From: Candidatus Bathyarchaeota archaeon
GTDB taxonomy: Archaea > Thermoproteota > Bathyarchaeia > Bathyarchaeales > Bathycorpusculaceae
Length of the DNA: 64,000 nucleotides
Direction of reading: 5' to 3'
NCBI GenBank assembly: GCA_003164295.1
Contig: PLTA01000034.1
Location: forward strand, 1-64,000
A model generated the notes under the pieces. It was not told where the DNA came from and made no database searches. It was given only the letters and a program-made list of their open reading frames with translations. A program made the translations under genes and the position numbers. Within the stretch, counting starts at the first letter, position 1; the number at the start of each line of letters is the position of its first letter. Shown here in pieces: positions 24,772-35,061 of this stretch.

Positions 24772-26154
24772 TTACGCGCATTCTGGTTCAATATGAACAG
24801 TAACATTAGCGTTTGCAAACCGCTCTTTAGTTTCTTTTTCAATTTGTGAAGCGATTTTGTGTGCTTCTTTTATTTGAATTTGCTTGGTAAAGCAGCAGTC
24901 TATGTTAATGTAGCGTTTTCCTTCAGCAGCGTAGGTTACTATTTTCTTTATTCTAATATGAGCAGCTATGCCTTTGGAGATTTCATTTACAAGAGTTTTG
25001 AGGTGTACTTCATCAATATCTTTCGATGGACCGGCTATACTTGAAGGCTCAACATGAACAGTAATGTTTTCCAGAGGTTTAATTTCAGCGCGTATTCTTT
25101 GCTCTATAGTCTCAGCTATTTTATGCGCTTCTTCAACGGATAGTTCAGGATTAACGTAGGCATGCAAGGTTATGTAAAATTTTTCGGAAGTGTAAATTGT
25201 AGAGATTTCATGTACTTCTTTGACGCCGTCCACCATTGCAAGTTTCTGAATTAACTCGTCCATTTTTGCGTCTTTTTCGGATGGTTCAATATGAATGGTG
25301 GCGTCAACGTTCCCAAATGCTTCCTTAAGGGCAGTTTCGATTTTGGAAGCTGAAGAATGTGCTTCTTCCAGTGGCATGTGGCTAGAAACTTGTATTGATG
25401 CGTCAACAAAGATTTTAGAACCCACTTTACGAACTTTTAGGCTGACAACTTTCTCTACGCATACGTTGCTCAATATTGTTTTTCTAGTTTTTCCAATTAT
25501 TTCCTTTGATGCAGTATCACTGAGTTCCATGATGCTGAACCGCACAAGTTTAACACTTAGATAACTGAGTAAGATGCCTAGAACTATTGATGCTATGGCG
25601 TCTCCATAGAAGAATCCTAATGTTGCTAACCCGAAACCTAGCAAGGCAAGTATGGTTGAGCTTAAATCTGAAATTGCATCATAAAATCCCACCCGCATGG
25701 ACGGGCTTTCCATATGTTGGCTTTTTTTGAAAACCGTAACCCTGAGTGATGCAATGAATATGGCATAGCCGATGGCGATAAAACCTGCATATTCCACGCC
25801 TGTCGAAATTCTGCTACCTTCCATTATTCTGTTTGCGGCTTCATAAAAAATCAGAAATGCGACTGCAATTAAGACAATTCCTCCAATAAGTCCACCGATG
25901 TCCTCGAACTTTTCATGTCCATACGTGTGTTCTTCGTCTGGGGGCTCCATTGATGCTCGAACAGCAAAAAACAGCATAATTGTCGATATTGCGTCTAGTA
26001 GACAATGTAAGCCGTCGCTGAGGATTGCTAAACTGTTAACTAATAAGCCGATTGAAACTTCAACTATTACAACGCTGAAAATTGCAACTGCTGTAATCTT
26101 TAATGCTTTTAGTTTGTAGTTTCCTTCGCGAGTACCTTGCATTACATGAATCAA
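24772..26154 (-). CDS. Cation diffusion facilitator with three C-terminal ZT-dimer domains
   Basis: 460 aa. The six-helix CDF core (about 15-215) contains the metal-binding SDGLHCLLDA (D47, D54 region) and FYDAISDL motifs. It is followed by three copies of the cytoplasmic dimerisation domain, each recognisable by EEAHxxAxxIE...VxVHIEP: about 215-295, 296-375 and 380-460. Most CDF proteins have one copy. Family members export Zn2+, Mn2+, Fe2+ or Co2+; the metal here is unknown. Confidence 0.88.
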   Translation of the reverse strand: MIHVMQGTREGNYKLKALKITAVAIFSVVIVEVSIGLLVNSLAILSDGLHCLLDAISTIMLFFAVRASMEPPDEEHTYGHEKFEDIGGLIGGIVLIAVAFLIFYEAANRIMEGSRISTGVEYAGFIAIGYAIFIASLRVTVFKKSQHMESPSMRVGFYDAISDLSSTILALLGFGLATLGFFYGDAIASIVLGILLSYLSVKLVRFSIMELSDTASKEIIGKTRKTILSNVCVEKVVSLKVRKVGSKIFVDASIQVSSHMPLEEAHSSASKIETALKEAFGNVDATIHIEPSEKDAKMDELIQKLAMVDGVKEVHEISTIYTSEKFYITLHAYVNPELSVEEAHKIAETIEQRIRAEIKPLENITVHVEPSSIAGPSKDIDEVHLKTLVNEISKGIAAHIRIKKIVTYAAEGKRYINIDCCFTKQIQIKEAHKIASQIEKETKERFANANVTVHIEPECA

Positions 26155-26250
26155 TATAGAGCTCGTTGCAAGGGCGATTTAAGAATTACGGGGAATTTAA
26201 CAGTCATCAATGTGAAATAATGGTTCTTCTTATTTCTCAATTTTTAAATA

Positions 26251-27520
26251 ATGCTTAAACTGAGTTTACCGGCAATGAAGTTGTCAGCGCTTTTCCGTGG
26301 AAATTCAGCCGTTCTCAGAGGCAATTTTCTATTTATAACGTTTAGTTGGATAATAATGTTTTTTGCCCAACCTATTCCAGACACTTATGCGAGCCTTTTT
26401 TATCTGCATTTAGGCGCAAATGTGTTTTTAATCTCGGTCATGGGTTTTGCTGGTTCTATTGCAGTTGCTCTTGTTCAGTTTCCAGGGGGGGTTATTTGGC
26501 AGATAAGCATGGGCGAAGATGGCTTATTATTTCAATGACGTTTGGTTTAGGTGTCGGAACTTTATTTTTCATTTTTGCGCCTTCTTGGCCTTTCCTTCAT
26601 ATTGGACTTTTGATTCAGAACTTATGCTCGATTTATGGTCCTGCTTTGATGGCTATGGTTATGGATTCTCTGCCGCCAGAAAACAGGGGTGCTGGCTACA
26701 GTTTCCAATCTGTAATTACAACGCTTGTTCTTTTGCCTGCCCCAATTATCGCACAGTTTTTGGTAGTTACATTTAATTTTGATTTAGGTATGCGTGTTGC
26801 TTACACGATTGTGGCGCTGATGTATTTTGCCGTTGCTGTTCTAAGACTTAGGCTAAAAGAAACGTTGCCCAGTAAGGATGCAAAAGAAAGACCCAGCTTT
26901 CTCCGAGCTTTGAAGGATTATCCTAAATCGGTGAAAGAGGGCATTTATGTTTGGCGTAAAGTTCCTAAATCTGCTTTTAACCTTTTCTTAGCTACATACT
27001 TGTAAATGGGTTAGTAGTTAGTTGCCAGGCATACTTTGTGGTTTACGCCACTTCAATCCTTAAAATGTCTTTAACACAATGGGCGATTGTCGTCGCTTTT
27101 AGGTACTTAACCATCGCAGTTCCCGCAATCATCGCTGGATTTAGTATGGATGTGCTGGGCAGAAAACGTTTCCTAATACTGGGTTACCTGCTCTATGTTC
27201 CAGGCATGCTGCTATTCATAAACGCTAACTTTGACCAGCTGATTTTAGCATTTTTCTTCTTTGGCTTAGGCAACATTCTGCAGCTAAACAGCTACATGGT
27301 TTTAATGGGCGACTTAATCCCCAGAAAACTAAGAGGCACAGCCAAAGGTTGCCTACAATTCTTCATGTTCATAGCTCAAGCAATTTTCCAAACCATAATC
27401 GGGGTGTTATACGCTTTTGTTTCGCCTCAATTGCCATTCCTAATATTAGCAACATCTGCCATTCCCATATCAATTTTCGTTTTCTGGAGAGTTTACGAAC
27501 CCATAGTCAAAGAAGCATAA
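26251..27520 (+). pseudogene. MFS transporter gene interrupted by two frameshifts
   Basis: Three consecutive frames together encode one ~420-aa major facilitator protein: 26251 to the G run at 26485-26491, then on to TAA at 27003-27005, then to 27520. Reading across the G run with one extra G gives GGGYLADKHGRRW, the MFS loop 2-3 motif. Around 27002 one extra base gives TYLVNGLVVSCQAYFVVYATS. Both lesions look like single-base deletions. Flanking genes are intact. Either a recent pseudogene or assembly errors at homopolymers. Confidence 0.75.
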
Positions 27521-27707
27521 AGTTATCAAAACTTGAAAGCAAAATTAATAGGCCTTTAGGGTTGAAAATAAGTATTAATGCAAACGGTTGATGCTTGATA
27601 GCTTTAGCAAAAAGTTTTGTATGTCCTTGCTATCTGGCGTAGGGTAATGCGTAACGTTTTGCCATGGTAAAGAAGTTGAGTATCGGTAATCTTTCAAGAA
27701 CAGACCT

Positions 27708-28409
27708 TTAAGGGTAGCCTGTGAAATATTCTTGTTTCATCTGGTTCTTCTGTAAACCTAAACTTTCAATGATCGTTTCCATAGCTTTTAACATCGGGGG
27801 TGGCCCACAAGTAAAAAATATTGTTTCATTGTAGTCAGGCAACATTTTCTTTATCATGTCAGCAGTAATTATTCCCGTTTCCCCCTTCCATTCGCTTGAG
27901 GGTTGGTTAACAATACAAACAATTTTTAAATTCTTATTTTCATTTTGCATACTGTTAAACTCTTCTTTGAAAGCAATATCTTCCTCAGTTCGGCACCCAT
28001 AGAAAAGAGTAATTTTTGAATCTAAATGTTTGTCTGTAGCATTTTTACATATACTCATAAACGGGGTTATGCCTATGCCTCCTGCAAGCAAAGCGATTTT
28101 GGGGTTTTCTCCTTCAAAAGTGAATTGTCCATAAGGGGCATCTATTCTTGCCCAGTCTCCTACTTTCGCGGCTTTTAGAGCAATTGAATATTCGTGGTCA
28201 GTAAATTTCTTAGTGAACTCAAAATGACTTTGTTCTGTTGGGCTGCTGCTAAAACTGAAATGGTGAACTAGTTCTTTATTGTCTTGCCTTATGGTTATCA
28301 TGAAATATTGGCCTGGTTTGTAAATTAATTCTGAGGGTCTTGTAAACCTGTAACTGGTTACATCAGAGGTTCTAGGTACAATTTCTGTAATTTTTGTTTC
28401 AAACTTCAT
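27708..28409 (-). CDS. Ferredoxin/flavodoxin reductase-like FAD/NAD(P) oxidoreductase
   Basis: About 233 aa from the ATG at 28409. An FAD-binding barrel carries a PGQYFMITI segment and SFSSSPTE (normally RxYS), followed by the NAD-binding domain with LLAGGIGITPFMSI, FYGCRTEEDIAF and FFTCGPPPMLKAM. No [2Fe-2S] domain is fused. Such proteins pass electrons between NAD(P)H and ferredoxin, flavodoxin or an oxygenase. Partner unknown. Divergent from the acetate transporter gene. Confidence 0.82.
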   Translation of the reverse strand: MKFETKITEIVPRTSDVTSYRFTRPSELIYKPGQYFMITIRQDNKELVHHFSFSSSPTEQSHFEFTKKFTDHEYSIALKAAKVGDWARIDAPYGQFTFEGENPKIALLAGGIGITPFMSICKNATDKHLDSKITLFYGCRTEEDIAFKEEFNSMQNENKNLKIVCIVNQPSSEWKGETGIITADMIKKMLPDYNETIFFTCGPPPMLKAMETIIESLGLQKNQMKQEYFTGYP

Positions 28410-28583
28410 AACAATCAAATCGCTCTTAAGAAAATGCAGATTTAGTATAATTTATTCATTACAATAAAACTTTACGGCTGAGCTTATCTTTTACACTGAA
28501 TCAATACTGCAGCTTACGTAAAGCTTTAAATGAACGATGACTATTGAAGGGGTAAAAAACATAAATTGGAGCAACAATAAAAA

Positions 28584-29186
28584 ATGAGTAATGATAATTT
28601 GTTAACAAAATTGGCAAACCCCGCACCGTTAGGACTTCTTGGCTTTGGCTTAACTACTGTTCTTTTAAATTTGGTCAACGCAGGCGTTATTCCATTGGAT
28701 TCCGTGGTTTTAGCTATGGGCATTGCTTACGGAGGAATAGCACAAATTATTGTTGGCGCAATGGAGTTCAAAAAAGGTAACACCTTCGGCACCGTCGCTT
28801 TCCTATCTTATGGATTGTTCTGGTGGAGTCTTGTGATGATTCTGCTTTTACCTCAGTTTCCAGAATTCGCTGGCTTTGCACCATCTGCATCTTCCTTGGC
28901 AGCATACTTCATAATGTGGGGAATCTTTACTTTCGGCATGTTCTTTGGCACATTAAAAGCTAATCGTGCACTACAATTCGTATTTGGCAGCTTATTCATA
29001 TTGTTCTTTATGTTAGCGATACGAGAAATAACCAAGAACCCCGTCATATCCGGCTCCATTACATTCAATACATTCACAGGCATCGTAGGAATCATTTGCG
29101 GCGCAAGTGCGGTATATCTTGGAATTGCTGAAGTCCTAAATGAAGTGCACCACAAAACCATATTGCCAATTTTTCCAACAAGCTAA
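28584..29186 (+). CDS. satP: GPR1/FUN34/SatP-family acetate transporter
   Basis: 200 aa, six helices. Carries the family signature [14 protein letters not shown] at residues 12-25. SatP-type proteins move acetate (and succinate) across the membrane. The next gene, 79 nt downstream, is acetyl-CoA synthetase, which makes acetate uptake the likely role. SD GGAG lies upstream of the ATG. Confidence 0.9.
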   Translation: MSNDNLLTKLANPAPLGLLGFGLTTVLLNLVNAGVIPLDSVVLAMGIAYGGIAQIIVGAMEFKKGNTFGTVAFLSYGLFWWSLVMILLLPQFPEFAGFAPSASSLAAYFIMWGIFTFGMFFGTLKANRALQFVFGSLFILFFMLAIREITKNPVISGSITFNTFTGIVGIICGASAVYLGIAEVLNEVHHKTILPIFPTS

Positions 29187-29232
29187 AAACAACAAATTTC
29201 TTTTTCTATTTTCTAATAAATTAACTGAAAAA

Positions 29233-29240
29233 CTTATATG
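29233..29240 (+). promoter_or_regulatory. TATA box for acetyl-CoA synthetase gene
   Basis: CTTATATG preceded by a purine-rich TGAAAAA that may serve as BRE. The spacing predicts transcription start near 29262, just before the TTG (29266) and ATG (29275) start candidates, so the message is nearly leaderless. Confidence 0.5.
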
Positions 29241-29274
29241 CTCTAAGGGTTAAATTTTCAGATAGTTGAGAAAA

Positions 29275-31236
29275 ATGACAGAAGCTAGTCTACCTTTCAA
29301 CGAAAGGTATTATCCAAGTATCGCTAAATTTTCTAATGGAGAAATAAGAAAACAAGAATCAGAAAAAGCACTAAAAAATCCACAGGAATACTGGGCAGAA
29401 AAAGCAAAAGCCATCGATTGGTATAAGCCATTCAGCAAAGCCCTTGACGATTCGAACCCGCCATTTTACAAGTGGTTCCCTGACGGAGAACTAAACATTT
29501 GCTACAACGCCATAGACAGGCACATAAAAGGTCCCCGTAAAAACAAGCTTGCCTACATTTGGGAAGGCGAAATGGGCGAAGTAAAAACTTACACTTACTA
29601 TCAACTTTATAGAGAAGTAAACAAACTTGCAAAAGCATTGAAAAACTTAGGTGTCCAAAAAGGCGACCGCGTAGCTGTTTTTCTTCCAGTTATTCCAGAG
29701 TTGCCAATCACTTTACTTGCAACAGCAAGAATAGGTGGAATTCACACAGTAGTCTTTTCAGGATTCAGCGCTGAAGCATTGGCTGACAGAGTAAATGATT
29801 GTGGCGCAAAAGTCTTAGTTACAGCAGACGGCTCTTTTAGAAGAGGAAAACCAGTCGCTATCAAAGATAATGCGGATCGTGCGGCACCAATTATGCCAAA
29901 TATCGAAAAAGTTCTCGTCGTTAAACGCACTGGCCAACCTGTTCAAATGAAAGAAGGAAGAGACATCTGGTATCATGAAGCTCTAGCAAATGCAGGCGCA
30001 AATGTTTACGTTGAACCGGAAAGCATGAAATCAACCGACCCACTATTCATTCTTTACACTTCAGGAACTACAGGTAAGCCAAAAGGTGTACAGCATGGCA
30101 TAGGCGGATATCTTGTTTGGGCTTATTGGACGCTTAAATGGGCGTTTAACCCAACTGATGAGGATATTTACTGGTGTGTTGCAGACATCGGATGGATTAC
30201 GGGACACACCTACAACGTGTATGCACCTTTAAGCCATGGTATGACTGCTTTTCTATTCGAAGGCACGCCAGATTACCCAGGACAAGACCGCTGGTGGCAA
30301 ATGATAGAAACCCACGGCGTAACCATACTCTATGGGACACCAACCGCTGTACGAATGTTCATGAAATTCGGCGAAGCCCTAGTACTAAAACACGACCTCA
30401 GCAGTTTACGCATTCTTGGCTCAGTGGGAGAACCAATCAACCCAGAAGCTTGGAAATGGTATTACCGTGTCATAGGAAAAGAAAGACTACCAATAATCGA
30501 CACTTGGTGGCAAACCGAAACAGGAGGATTCATGATTTCCCCAGCCTCAGGCATAGAACTTACACCCCTAAAACCAGGCAGTGCAACCTTACCCTTACCT
30601 TCAGTCAACGTGGACATATTCGACGAAAAAGGCCAATCAGTTCCACAAGGCACCAAAGGAGTACTAGTAATCAAATCACCTTGGCCAGGCATGCTGCAGC
30701 AAATATGGAAAGATCCCGAACGTTTCAAGCAAACATACTTTGGCAGATGGCCAGGAATTTATTTCTCAGGCGATTACGCAGTACGTGACCCCGATGGATA
30801 CTTCTGGCTTCTTGGCAGATCTGACGAAGTTCTCAAAGTAGCTGGACACCGCATAGGCACAGTAGAACTTGAAAGCGCATTAGTATCTCACCCAGCAGTC
30901 TCAGAAGCAGCAGTAATGGGCAAAGAAGACGCAGTCAAAGGTGAAGTTCCAGTTGCATTCGTAGTGTTGCGAAGCGGATTCACACCATCAGATGAACTAA
31001 GAGCTGAACTCATAAAGCTCGTAAGAACCGCAATTGGCCCCATTGCCACTCCAGACGCAGTAGTATTCGTAAACAAAATGCCAAAAACTCGAAGCGGCAA
31101 AATCATGCGCCGACTACTCAAAGCCGTACTAACCGGAGCACCATTGGGCGACACGTCAACAATTGAAGACGAAGGCTCAATCGAAGACATAAAAGCAACC
31201 TACGCCGAACTGCAAAAGCAGATCGGTAGTAAGTAG
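29275..31236 (+). CDS. acsA: Acetyl-CoA synthetase, AMP-forming
   Basis: 653 aa from the ATG at 29275 (TTG at 29266 adds three residues). ANL-superfamily motifs are all present: LYTSGTTGKPKGVQHG (P-loop), DTWWQTETGG (A5), YFSGDYAVRDPDGYFWLLGR (A7), DEVLKVAGHRIGTVELE (A8) and PKTRSGKIMRR with the catalytic, acetylatable Lys. It converts acetate, ATP and CoA to acetyl-CoA. With satP upstream this forms an acetate assimilation pair. Confidence 0.96.
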   Translation: MTEASLPFNERYYPSIAKFSNGEIRKQESEKALKNPQEYWAEKAKAIDWYKPFSKALDDSNPPFYKWFPDGELNICYNAIDRHIKGPRKNKLAYIWEGEMGEVKTYTYYQLYREVNKLAKALKNLGVQKGDRVAVFLPVIPELPITLLATARIGGIHTVVFSGFSAEALADRVNDCGAKVLVTADGSFRRGKPVAIKDNADRAAPIMPNIEKVLVVKRTGQPVQMKEGRDIWYHEALANAGANVYVEPESMKSTDPLFILYTSGTTGKPKGVQHGIGGYLVWAYWTLKWAFNPTDEDIYWCVADIGWITGHTYNVYAPLSHGMTAFLFEGTPDYPGQDRWWQMIETHGVTILYGTPTAVRMFMKFGEALVLKHDLSSLRILGSVGEPINPEAWKWYYRVIGKERLPIIDTWWQTETGGFMISPASGIELTPLKPGSATLPLPSVNVDIFDEKGQSVPQGTKGVLVIKSPWPGMLQQIWKDPERFKQTYFGRWPGIYFSGDYAVRDPDGYFWLLGRSDEVLKVAGHRIGTVELESALVSHPAVSEAAVMGKEDAVKGEVPVAFVVLRSGFTPSDELRAELIKLVRTAIGPIATPDAVVFVNKMPKTRSGKIMRRLLKAVLTGAPLGDTSTIEDEGSIEDIKATYAELQKQIGSK

Positions 31237-31446
31237 CTCTTTCTTTCTTTCTTTTCTTAATTAGTATTTTTTTTCTTTTATTTTATAATAGCAGGAACAG
31301 TTTTTTCAAGATTACAACGCTTATTTGATTTTTACATCGATTTGCTAATTTTTAACCGAAACCTCAACTGTATTTTTGTCGTACGCGCCTACATCTCTTA
31401 CTTGAAATTCTTAAAGTTTAAATCAAAGTCACGCAGAAATCAAGAT

Positions 31447-31575
31447 ATGCCTCGACAAAGCAAGAGATCCGATGAAATATTCAATAAATTACAGGACTTT
31501 GGATATTCAGAAAAAGCCTCTTCCTTAATTTGGGAATGGTATCACCCCACAAAAGTTGGAGCAATCTACAAGTGA
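31447..31575 (+). CDS. Small conserved-type hypothetical protein
   Basis: 42 aa from the ATG at 31447 (an open frame extends to 31342 but its upstream part is not protein-like). Reads PRQSKRSDEIFNKLQDFGYS then EKASSLIWEWYHP: two amphipathic helices with a GYSEKA...WxWYHP ending that looks like a small domain. Function unknown. Confidence 0.5.
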   Translation: MPRQSKRSDEIFNKLQDFGYSEKASSLIWEWYHPTKVGAIYK

Positions 31576-31704
31576 AGCACACATCAATAGAAAGTATTAT
31601 TTCCAAATAACCTTCGATTCCGCTAATTAAGCAAACCTCGCTAATTTCCCATCAAGCAAGGTGCTGTTCCTTTTGTGAGGCTAAAAATGTTAAAGGTTTC
31701 TCAT

Positions 31705-32490
31705 TCAAAACTTACCATTTGAATTCTTCCAATCTTCACGCGGGGGTATTGCCTGAATAGTATCCCAATGCTCAGCAATTTTCCCATTTTGAATTCTGTA
31801 CAAGTCATAATACGCCGAAAGCTTGTCACCGAAGTAGCCCTCTGAAACAACAAGTACGAAATCCCCTTCTCCTAAAATTTCATGAACATTGTTGTACCTT
31901 ACGGTTAACCCCTGTGTCGCCAAAGCCTGCAAACCAGCTAATAGCCCTGTAAGATTATCAGCAACCAAAGAATTATGTTGCATGTAGTTATCTCCATCAA
32001 AATAGCCTGCAAACTTTTCTTTGCGACCATTTAGAAGATCATCCATATAATTTCTCATAAGCGCTTTATTCGCTTCTGTCTTATCAAGCCCATATGCAAA
32101 AGTGGGTCCATCTGTCATAGTGTGCCCACTTGGACTTAGTTTCTCAGCTTTAGCCTGAAAGTTATCCCAGTGCTCCACAATTTTTCCGTTTTCAAAACGG
32201 AGGATATCAAAGCCTACCAAAGTATTGTTTGGGATGCTGAACTCTGAGTGTATAAATACGAAATCCCCATCTTGAAAGGCACGTATTGGATTGACTTTAA
32301 ATGAAATCTTCTGATTAATTGCCCTGCGTTCGATTAATCCTTGAAGTCCATCTTTCAGCATAAGATTGTGTTGAACATAGTTATCGGGGTTTATGTAAGA
32401 AAGCGGTCCGTTATCCCCTGTCTCACCACTTTTTATTAATTCCAACGCTTGTTGTTTTTGATTTTCCATAGAAATTAGCCCATATTTCAA
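31705..32490 (-). CDS. Tandem SnoaL-like (NTF2-fold) protein
   Basis: 261 aa made of two homologous ~125-aa halves, each with DNYxQHN, (D/G)GDFVxxxSE and NGKIxEHWD motifs typical of SnoaL-like polyketide-cyclase folds (NTF2 superfamily). The internal duplication probably lets one chain form the usual dimer. Actual reaction unknown; many relatives are uncharacterised. Confidence 0.8.
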   Translation of the reverse strand: MKYGLISMENQKQQALELIKSGETGDNGPLSYINPDNYVQHNLMLKDGLQGLIERRAINQKISFKVNPIRAFQDGDFVFIHSEFSIPNNTLVGFDILRFENGKIVEHWDNFQAKAEKLSPSGHTMTDGPTFAYGLDKTEANKALMRNYMDDLLNGRKEKFAGYFDGDNYMQHNSLVADNLTGLLAGLQALATQGLTVRYNNVHEILGEGDFVLVVSEGYFGDKLSAYYDLYRIQNGKIAEHWDTIQAIPPREDWKNSNGKF

Positions 32491-32752
32491 CTGGTATTTG
32501 TTATTATTATTCTTTTTCTATATGATCGACCGAGCAGATTAGCTAGTGGAAAATTGAATTGCCTTCTTTCTTTTGCTAAACTTTGACTATCTTTTGAGTA
32601 TTTGGTCAAGTGGCTTTAAAGAGAGACAGCTCTTTTTTAGTCCAAAAATCTTAGAAGAAAACAAAGCTTAGAAGAGAGCTTTACAAATAGACTTTTATCG
32701 TTATGACTTAATACCCAAATATACATATGGCACTAGCAAAAAGGGCAAATTC

Positions 32753-33517
32753 ATGAGAAGCAGGTTGAAAACAATTTCATTGGCTTTATTATTAATTGGT
32801 CTACTATTTGTTTCCTTGAACTTTATTTTCCCCATCACTGTACCTATTAAGAAATCTGTTGAAGTAAGTGAACAAGTTGGCATTCAGCATAAGCAACAAT
32901 TAGCATCTATGCTTGGTTTTGTCCTCAACAGTTCAAGTGACGTTTATCTTCCTCCTGTAAACCTTTCAACTGGTGAAACTTTTCAAGTTAATTGGTATGC
33001 AGATATTATCATTAATGCTTACATATTGACTCAGCAACAATTTAGTGATTTTCAAAAACTACCAGACGTCTCCGACATAACCACTTACGAAGCTACAGGT
33101 TTTGCGAATAGGAATGGAGTACTTTCATACAATGTTTCTGAATCTGGTAGTTATGTGGCGGTGTTAGTTAACAGTAGCTCTCGCTCTGATGGTTATACTG
33201 TGTCAGTTGCTGAATTCAATGAAAGTTCAATTTCTCACACTTACCAAACACAAAATACAATTCAAATGAAAACTTTTCAACAAAACGATAATCTATACCT
33301 TTACTTGGGTTTTGTTTTCATGGGCAGCGGAGCAATTATTTTGTTGTTATACATAAGACATCGTAAGATCAGTAACTTAATTCAACAACCTTTTCCCACG
33401 ACAGGATGTATCGACCCTTTGACAATTTCAAGTAAAGAAACTTGGACTAAATCGAGTCAAGGAACTTTTACGAATAGCCTTTTATCGGAAAACGACTCTA
33501 AGGCTAAGTATGGATAA
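32753..33517 (+). CDS. Two-helix membrane protein with extracellular beta domain
   Basis: 254 aa. Transmembrane helices near 8-28 (ISLALLLIGLLFVSLNFIF) and 183-200 (LYLYLGFVFMGSGAIILLLY) flank an ectodomain of about 150 residues with a Ser/Asn-rich beta pattern (GYTVSVAEFNESS). The cytoplasmic tail is polar. No family recognised. Its stop overlaps the start of a 38-aa membrane ORF by 8 nt. Confidence 0.65.
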   Translation: MRSRLKTISLALLLIGLLFVSLNFIFPITVPIKKSVEVSEQVGIQHKQQLASMLGFVLNSSSDVYLPPVNLSTGETFQVNWYADIIINAYILTQQQFSDFQKLPDVSDITTYEATGFANRNGVLSYNVSESGSYVAVLVNSSSRSDGYTVSVAEFNESSISHTYQTQNTIQMKTFQQNDNLYLYLGFVFMGSGAIILLLYIRHRKISNLIQQPFPTTGCIDPLTISSKETWTKSSQGTFTNSLLSENDSKAKYG

Positions 33518-33626
33518 CTTGGTTAAGGCAATCACTGTAGTACTCGTTCTATTCTTCGTAACATCTTTAGTCATTCTTTATCAAAATCTTTCAAAAAGCT
33601 ACCGCTCTATTCGGAGCCCCCCATAA
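33510..33626 (+). CDS. 38-aa single-helix membrane peptide or truncated gene
   Basis: Starts MDNLVKAITVVLVLFFVTSL, one strongly hydrophobic helix, then a short basic tail ending RSPP. The ATG lies inside the stop region of the previous gene, suggesting coupled translation. The 3' end overlaps the terminase gene by 20 nt on the opposite strand, so it may be a longer gene cut off at the provirus border. Confidence 0.4.
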   Translation: MDNLVKAITVVLVLFFVTSLVILYQNLSKSYRSIRSPP

Positions 33627-35061
33627 TAGCTCCTAAACCTGGTATTGGCGCTTTAACAGAAGCTAGGACAGCAAGTGCTGTACTCCAAAAGACGTCATCG
33701 TGAGTACCATCTGGGTGGCTAAATCCTAAGTGTCCAGTTTTCAGAAGCTGGTACCTTTCAACGTTTAATTCGGCTGTTAGGTCAATGTCTCCAATTTTTC
33801 TAGCTGGGATATCGGGAATCTTTACTTCCCCCATATGCATTTTTTCTCTAAGGATATTTGCCATCTCTTCTTTGGACTGAACGGTAAAAGTTACACCTTT
33901 CACGCCGTGAATACCGCTGCGGAACATATCTTCGACAATGTAGTTTCCTACGTCTGTGACGTCAGCGTAGATTGATCGGACAGTATTCCATCGGTCATGG
34001 AGGCTTTTGACGTACCCAATGACGCTTGCATATTCAGTATGTAATGGGAACCGATGGACATGAACAACTTGCAGTAGTTGACCTTTCTTTTCTATTACAA
34101 TTACTACACTGTAATCGCGTTCCTTTCCAAAGTCAACGCCGATATAAAATTCGCTGCGTGATGGATGGTGTTGGAAATCAAATGGTATTAGTCCGCTTTC
34201 TATGCAGCTTACAATGAGGCTTTGGGGGAGCCAAACGTCTTCGTTTTCACACCATTCAGCCTCCATTTCGCGACGCCACCTAGACGAGTCATTGCCAAAC
34301 TGGCGCTTGATTTTCTCAATTATCGATTCACTAAGTGGCCCATTTGGTTCGAGCGCCTGCTCCCAAGAAATATGGTAACGTCCAAAATCACTAAAGTTTT
34401 CATGATTGCACATCTTCCAAAACAAAGAATCAGTGTTAAAGGGCGTGCTAGTTGCAATGAACTTTGCATTTTTTTTAGTGCTTATGGTAAACAAGATAGC
34501 ATCATACAAATCCTCATCGTTAGGGGTGAAATTGTTTTCATCCCACCATAGTCTATCCAAAGTGTTGCCTCTTATTGTGTCTGCATTGTTTGGGAAAGCC
34601 TCAATTATGCTGCCGTTTGGAAGGGTTATTCTTGTTTTTTGAACATGTAGTCTTTGTTGTGGAAGATTACGGCAAAAACCAGCTACTCGGCGGACGTTTA
34701 ATTTAGTTTGTCGCCAGCTAGGCCCGATAAATCCGATGTATAATTCTGGATGTTCCCATGCATCTTGCAGAATCAATGCGCCTATTGTGGTGCTCTTGCC
34801 AGTCTGCTTTGGCAAACGTAAAGCCATGAATTGATGTTCCTGATACAGCTTGGCGATTTCAAGGGTGTGTTTGTAGGGTTTGAGTTTGCAGTAGTCAATT
34901 AAAAATTTTGTTGTATCGCCTGTCTCAGACTTAACTTTTAATTTTGCAGAAGCTTCAGCAGTTGCTATGTCGTTTAGCAGTTGGTTACGTTCATAGAACA
35001 GTCGATTAGGCCTAACAGTTCTAGCTTCAGGTTTACGGGGACTTTTTCGCAAGTTCCTCAT
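33607..35061 (-). CDS. Phage terminase large subunit
   Basis: 484 aa. ATPase: Walker A LPKQTGKST (K89), Walker B LDRLWWDE (D174, E175), and FIATSTPFN as coupling motif. RNase H-like nuclease: D310 (GVDFGKERD), D367 (SIYADVTDVG) and D455/D456 (GTHDDVFW). All catalytic residues are present, so the protein could be active. It packages DNA into tailed-virus capsids. No portal, protease or capsid genes are nearby, so this is an isolated remnant. Overlaps the small-subunit gene by 29 nt. Confidence 0.9.
   Translation of the reverse strand: MRNLRKSPRKPEARTVRPNRLFYERNQLLNDIATAEASAKLKVKSETGDTTKFLIDYCKLKPYKHTLEIAKLYQEHQFMALRLPKQTGKSTTIGALILQDAWEHPELYIGFIGPSWRQTKLNVRRVAGFCRNLPQQRLHVQKTRITLPNGSIIEAFPNNADTIRGNTLDRLWWDENNFTPNDEDLYDAILFTISTKKNAKFIATSTPFNTDSLFWKMCNHENFSDFGRYHISWEQALEPNGPLSESIIEKIKRQFGNDSSRWRREMEAEWCENEDVWLPQSLIVSCIESGLIPFDFQHHPSRSEFYIGVDFGKERDYSVVIVIEKKGQLLQVVHVHRFPLHTEYASVIGYVKSLHDRWNTVRSIYADVTDVGNYIVEDMFRSGIHGVKGVTFTVQSKEEMANILREKMHMGEVKIPDIPARKIGDIDLTAELNVERYQLLKTGHLGFSHPDGTHDDVFWSTALAVLASVKAPIPGLGAIMGGSE

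Noticed and set aside
30174-30788. 204-aa ORF inside the acetyl-CoA synthetase gene
   Set aside because: Same-strand shifted-frame shadow of a fully conserved enzyme; basic, Cys/His-scattered sequence without structure.
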